This document shows positions 7,796 through 8,812 of a stretch of 8,812 nucleotides of DNA, in pieces. The stretch covers positions 1-8,812 of the forward strand of contig USNN01000038.1 of assembly GCA_900556185.1 (NCBI GenBank). Direction: 5' to 3'. A program made the translations under genes and the position numbers. How positions within the stretch are numbered: the first letter of the stretch is position 1; each line of letters opens with the position of its first letter. The DNA comes from an uncultured Eubacteriales bacterium. GTDB lineage: Bacteria > Bacillota > Clostridia > Christensenellales > UBA1242. The notes beneath the pieces are model-generated. The model was not told the origin of the DNA. It saw only the letters and a program-made list of their open reading frames with translations, and did not search any database.

Positions 7796-8772
7796 TGGCA
7801 AGTGTAAATGAAAACCCTTTTGTACATTCTTCGATGCAAAATAATTTAGGCGCAAATAACCTAATTAAAAGCACTGCAACTAATGGCAAAAGAAATTTAT
7901 CTAATGCTGAACTTAGGTCTATACGTAACCAAACAATTTTAAGTATGGCAAAGAAAACAGGCATATTTGAAATGTTTTGGTACCCAACATTTTTTATCGG
8001 TGGGTTGTTGTGTTTAATTTTGGTTAGACCAATAAACTTAGAACTAATTTTGTGTGTAACCCAACTATGGTTATGTATGGTTGCAAATAACTTGGCGGCT
8101 AGGGGAATTAGATGGGGACTACTATTAAACACAATTAGTATGTGTTTGTATGTTTATGTAAGCATTATAAACAAGGTATGGGGCGAGGTTATTATTAATG
8201 TGTGTATGTACATACCATTTGAAATAATCGGCTTTATAAAATGGAAACAGGCAAGTGAGTCTAATTCTTCAAACTTGTTTATTATAAATAAATTTACTGG
8301 CAAACAATGGCTAATGTGCGTTGGTGCAATAATAGGAATGACGGGTGGAATATTTGCATTGTTGCACTTTGGGCTGAACCAATCATTTGCAATATTTAAT
8401 GCTCTTTGCATCGCAACTTGTTTAATTGGTAATTTTGTAAGAAACCGAAGATACATAGAAACATGGCTAATGTTTATACTGGGGAATATGGCGGGAATTG
8501 CTTTGTGGGCTTGCCAAGTATTCTTTGGTGGTGAAGGAATAAGTTTGTCGGTACTTCCACTTATATTATCTTACTCAAGCACATTAACAAACGACTTTAA
8601 TGGCTGGGCTATTTGGGCAAAAATGCTTAAAAAGCAAGATAGCACTGATAGGGTATATTTAGCAAAACGAAAGATTAATGTAACTAAACTAGCAAAATTA
8701 AAGCAAACCTATCAAAAGTTTAGATGTGCTGAAACTAGCGACGTAAGCGGGGAAGAATTTAGAAAAATATAA
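7795..8772 (+). CDS. pnuC: PnuC-family nicotinamide riboside/mononucleotide transporter
   Basis: PnuC proteins are inner-membrane facilitators that import NAD precursors, chiefly nicotinamide riboside, which is trapped inside by phosphorylation. About seven to eight hydrophobic segments are visible near residues 58-78, 82-101, 104-125, 128-149, 171-191, 196-214, 221-243 and 249-271. Family signatures: GEVIINVCMYIPFEIIGFIKW (130-150), matching the Bacillota pattern YGDxxLNxxYxxPMQxxGWxxW; RRYIETW followed by N231 seven residues after W224, matching the RKYVENW...N of E. coli PnuC; and NGWAIWAK (269-276) ending the core. The protein is 325 residues, longer than the usual 220-260, owing to a polar N-terminal extension of about 55 residues and a basic tail of about 45. 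The start is fixed by the TAATG overlap with helD and GAGGTGA. Exact substrate cannot be told from sequence. Confidence 0.9.
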   Translation: MASVNENPFVHSSMQNNLGANNLIKSTATNGKRNLSNAELRSIRNQTILSMAKKTGIFEMFWYPTFFIGGLLCLILVRPINLELILCVTQLWLCMVANNLAARGIRWGLLLNTISMCLYVYVSIINKVWGEVIINVCMYIPFEIIGFIKWKQASESNSSNLFIINKFTGKQWLMCVGAIIGMTGGIFALLHFGLNQSFAIFNALCIATCLIGNFVRNRRYIETWLMFILGNMAGIALWACQVFFGGEGISLSVLPLILSYSSTLTNDFNGWAIWAKMLKKQDSTDRVYLAKRKINVTKLAKLKQTYQKFRCAETSDVSGEEFRKI

Positions 8773-8777
8773 AAAAT

Positions 8778-8782
8778 AGGAG
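8778..8782 (+). promoter_or_regulatory. Possible ribosome binding site for a gene beyond the window
   Basis: AGGAG six bases after the pnuC stop, in the same style as the other sites here, suggests another co-transcribed gene. No terminator separates it from pnuC. Confidence 0.5.
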
Positions 8783-8798
8783 AAAGTACAAAAAATTA

Positions 8799-8812
8799 AT
8801 GTTTGCTGTTGC
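8799..8812 (+). CDS. Possible start of a further gene, cut by window end
   Basis: An ATG at 8799 opens a frame reading MFAV before the window ends. The gap of 16 bases from AGGAG at 8778 is long for a Shine-Dalgarno spacer, so the true start could lie elsewhere or the frame may not be a gene. Nothing can be said about the product. Confidence 0.3.

Noticed and set aside
7795..7836. Shared N-terminal SVNEN in rarA and pnuC products as a possible common tag
   Set aside because: Only five residues agree, at slightly different positions, with no further similarity; most likely coincidence.
7776..8132. Minus-strand open frame of 118 codons opposite the helD end and pnuC start
   Set aside because: It lies opposite well-supported genes with recognisable families, shows no family motif, and fits a chance open frame antisense to coding DNA.
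8154..8456. Minus-strand open frame of 100 codons opposite pnuC
   Set aside because: It is antisense to conserved PnuC membrane segments, with no recognisable domain; a shadow frame.

Overview
The window is AT-rich bacterial DNA that looks like a low-GC member of the Bacillota (Clostridia-like, possibly an uncultured gut lineage). The grounds are Shine-Dalgarno sites of the AGGAG type, promoters with an extended -10 (TGn before TATAAT/TACAAT), a HelD-type RNA polymerase recycling NTPase, and a PnuC protein of the Bacillota type. This placement is inferred from style, not from a marker gene. All genes lie on the + strand and are packed into two transcription units. No gene-free stretch exceeds 300 bases.

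Region 1 (1-163) is non-coding. It holds a small AT palindrome and two adjacent hairpins, the first very GC-rich and out of keeping with its surroundings, followed by a promoter whose predicted start point falls on the first base of rarA. Region 2 (164-5518) is a two-gene operon. The first gene is rarA (mgsA), a AAA+ ATPase acting at stalled replication forks. Overlapping its end by 20 bases is a 1330-residue, largely helical, cytosolic-looking protein that I do not recognise. A strong intrinsic terminator closes the unit.

Region 3 (5519-8812) starts with its own extended -10 promoter. It encodes a 730-residue HelD-like UvrD/Rep-superfamily NTPase, which frees stuck RNA polymerase, and then a PnuC-family transporter of NAD precursors whose start codon overlaps the helD stop as TAATG. 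After pnuC there is no terminator; another Shine-Dalgarno-like AGGAG and a possible ATG lie at the window edge, so the operon may continue.

Functionally, rarA and helD both deal with stalled machinery on DNA (replication forks and RNA polymerase), but they sit in separate transcription units. The least explained items are the 1330-residue protein coupled to rarA, the apparently leaderless start of rarA, and the GC-rich hairpin pair upstream of it.
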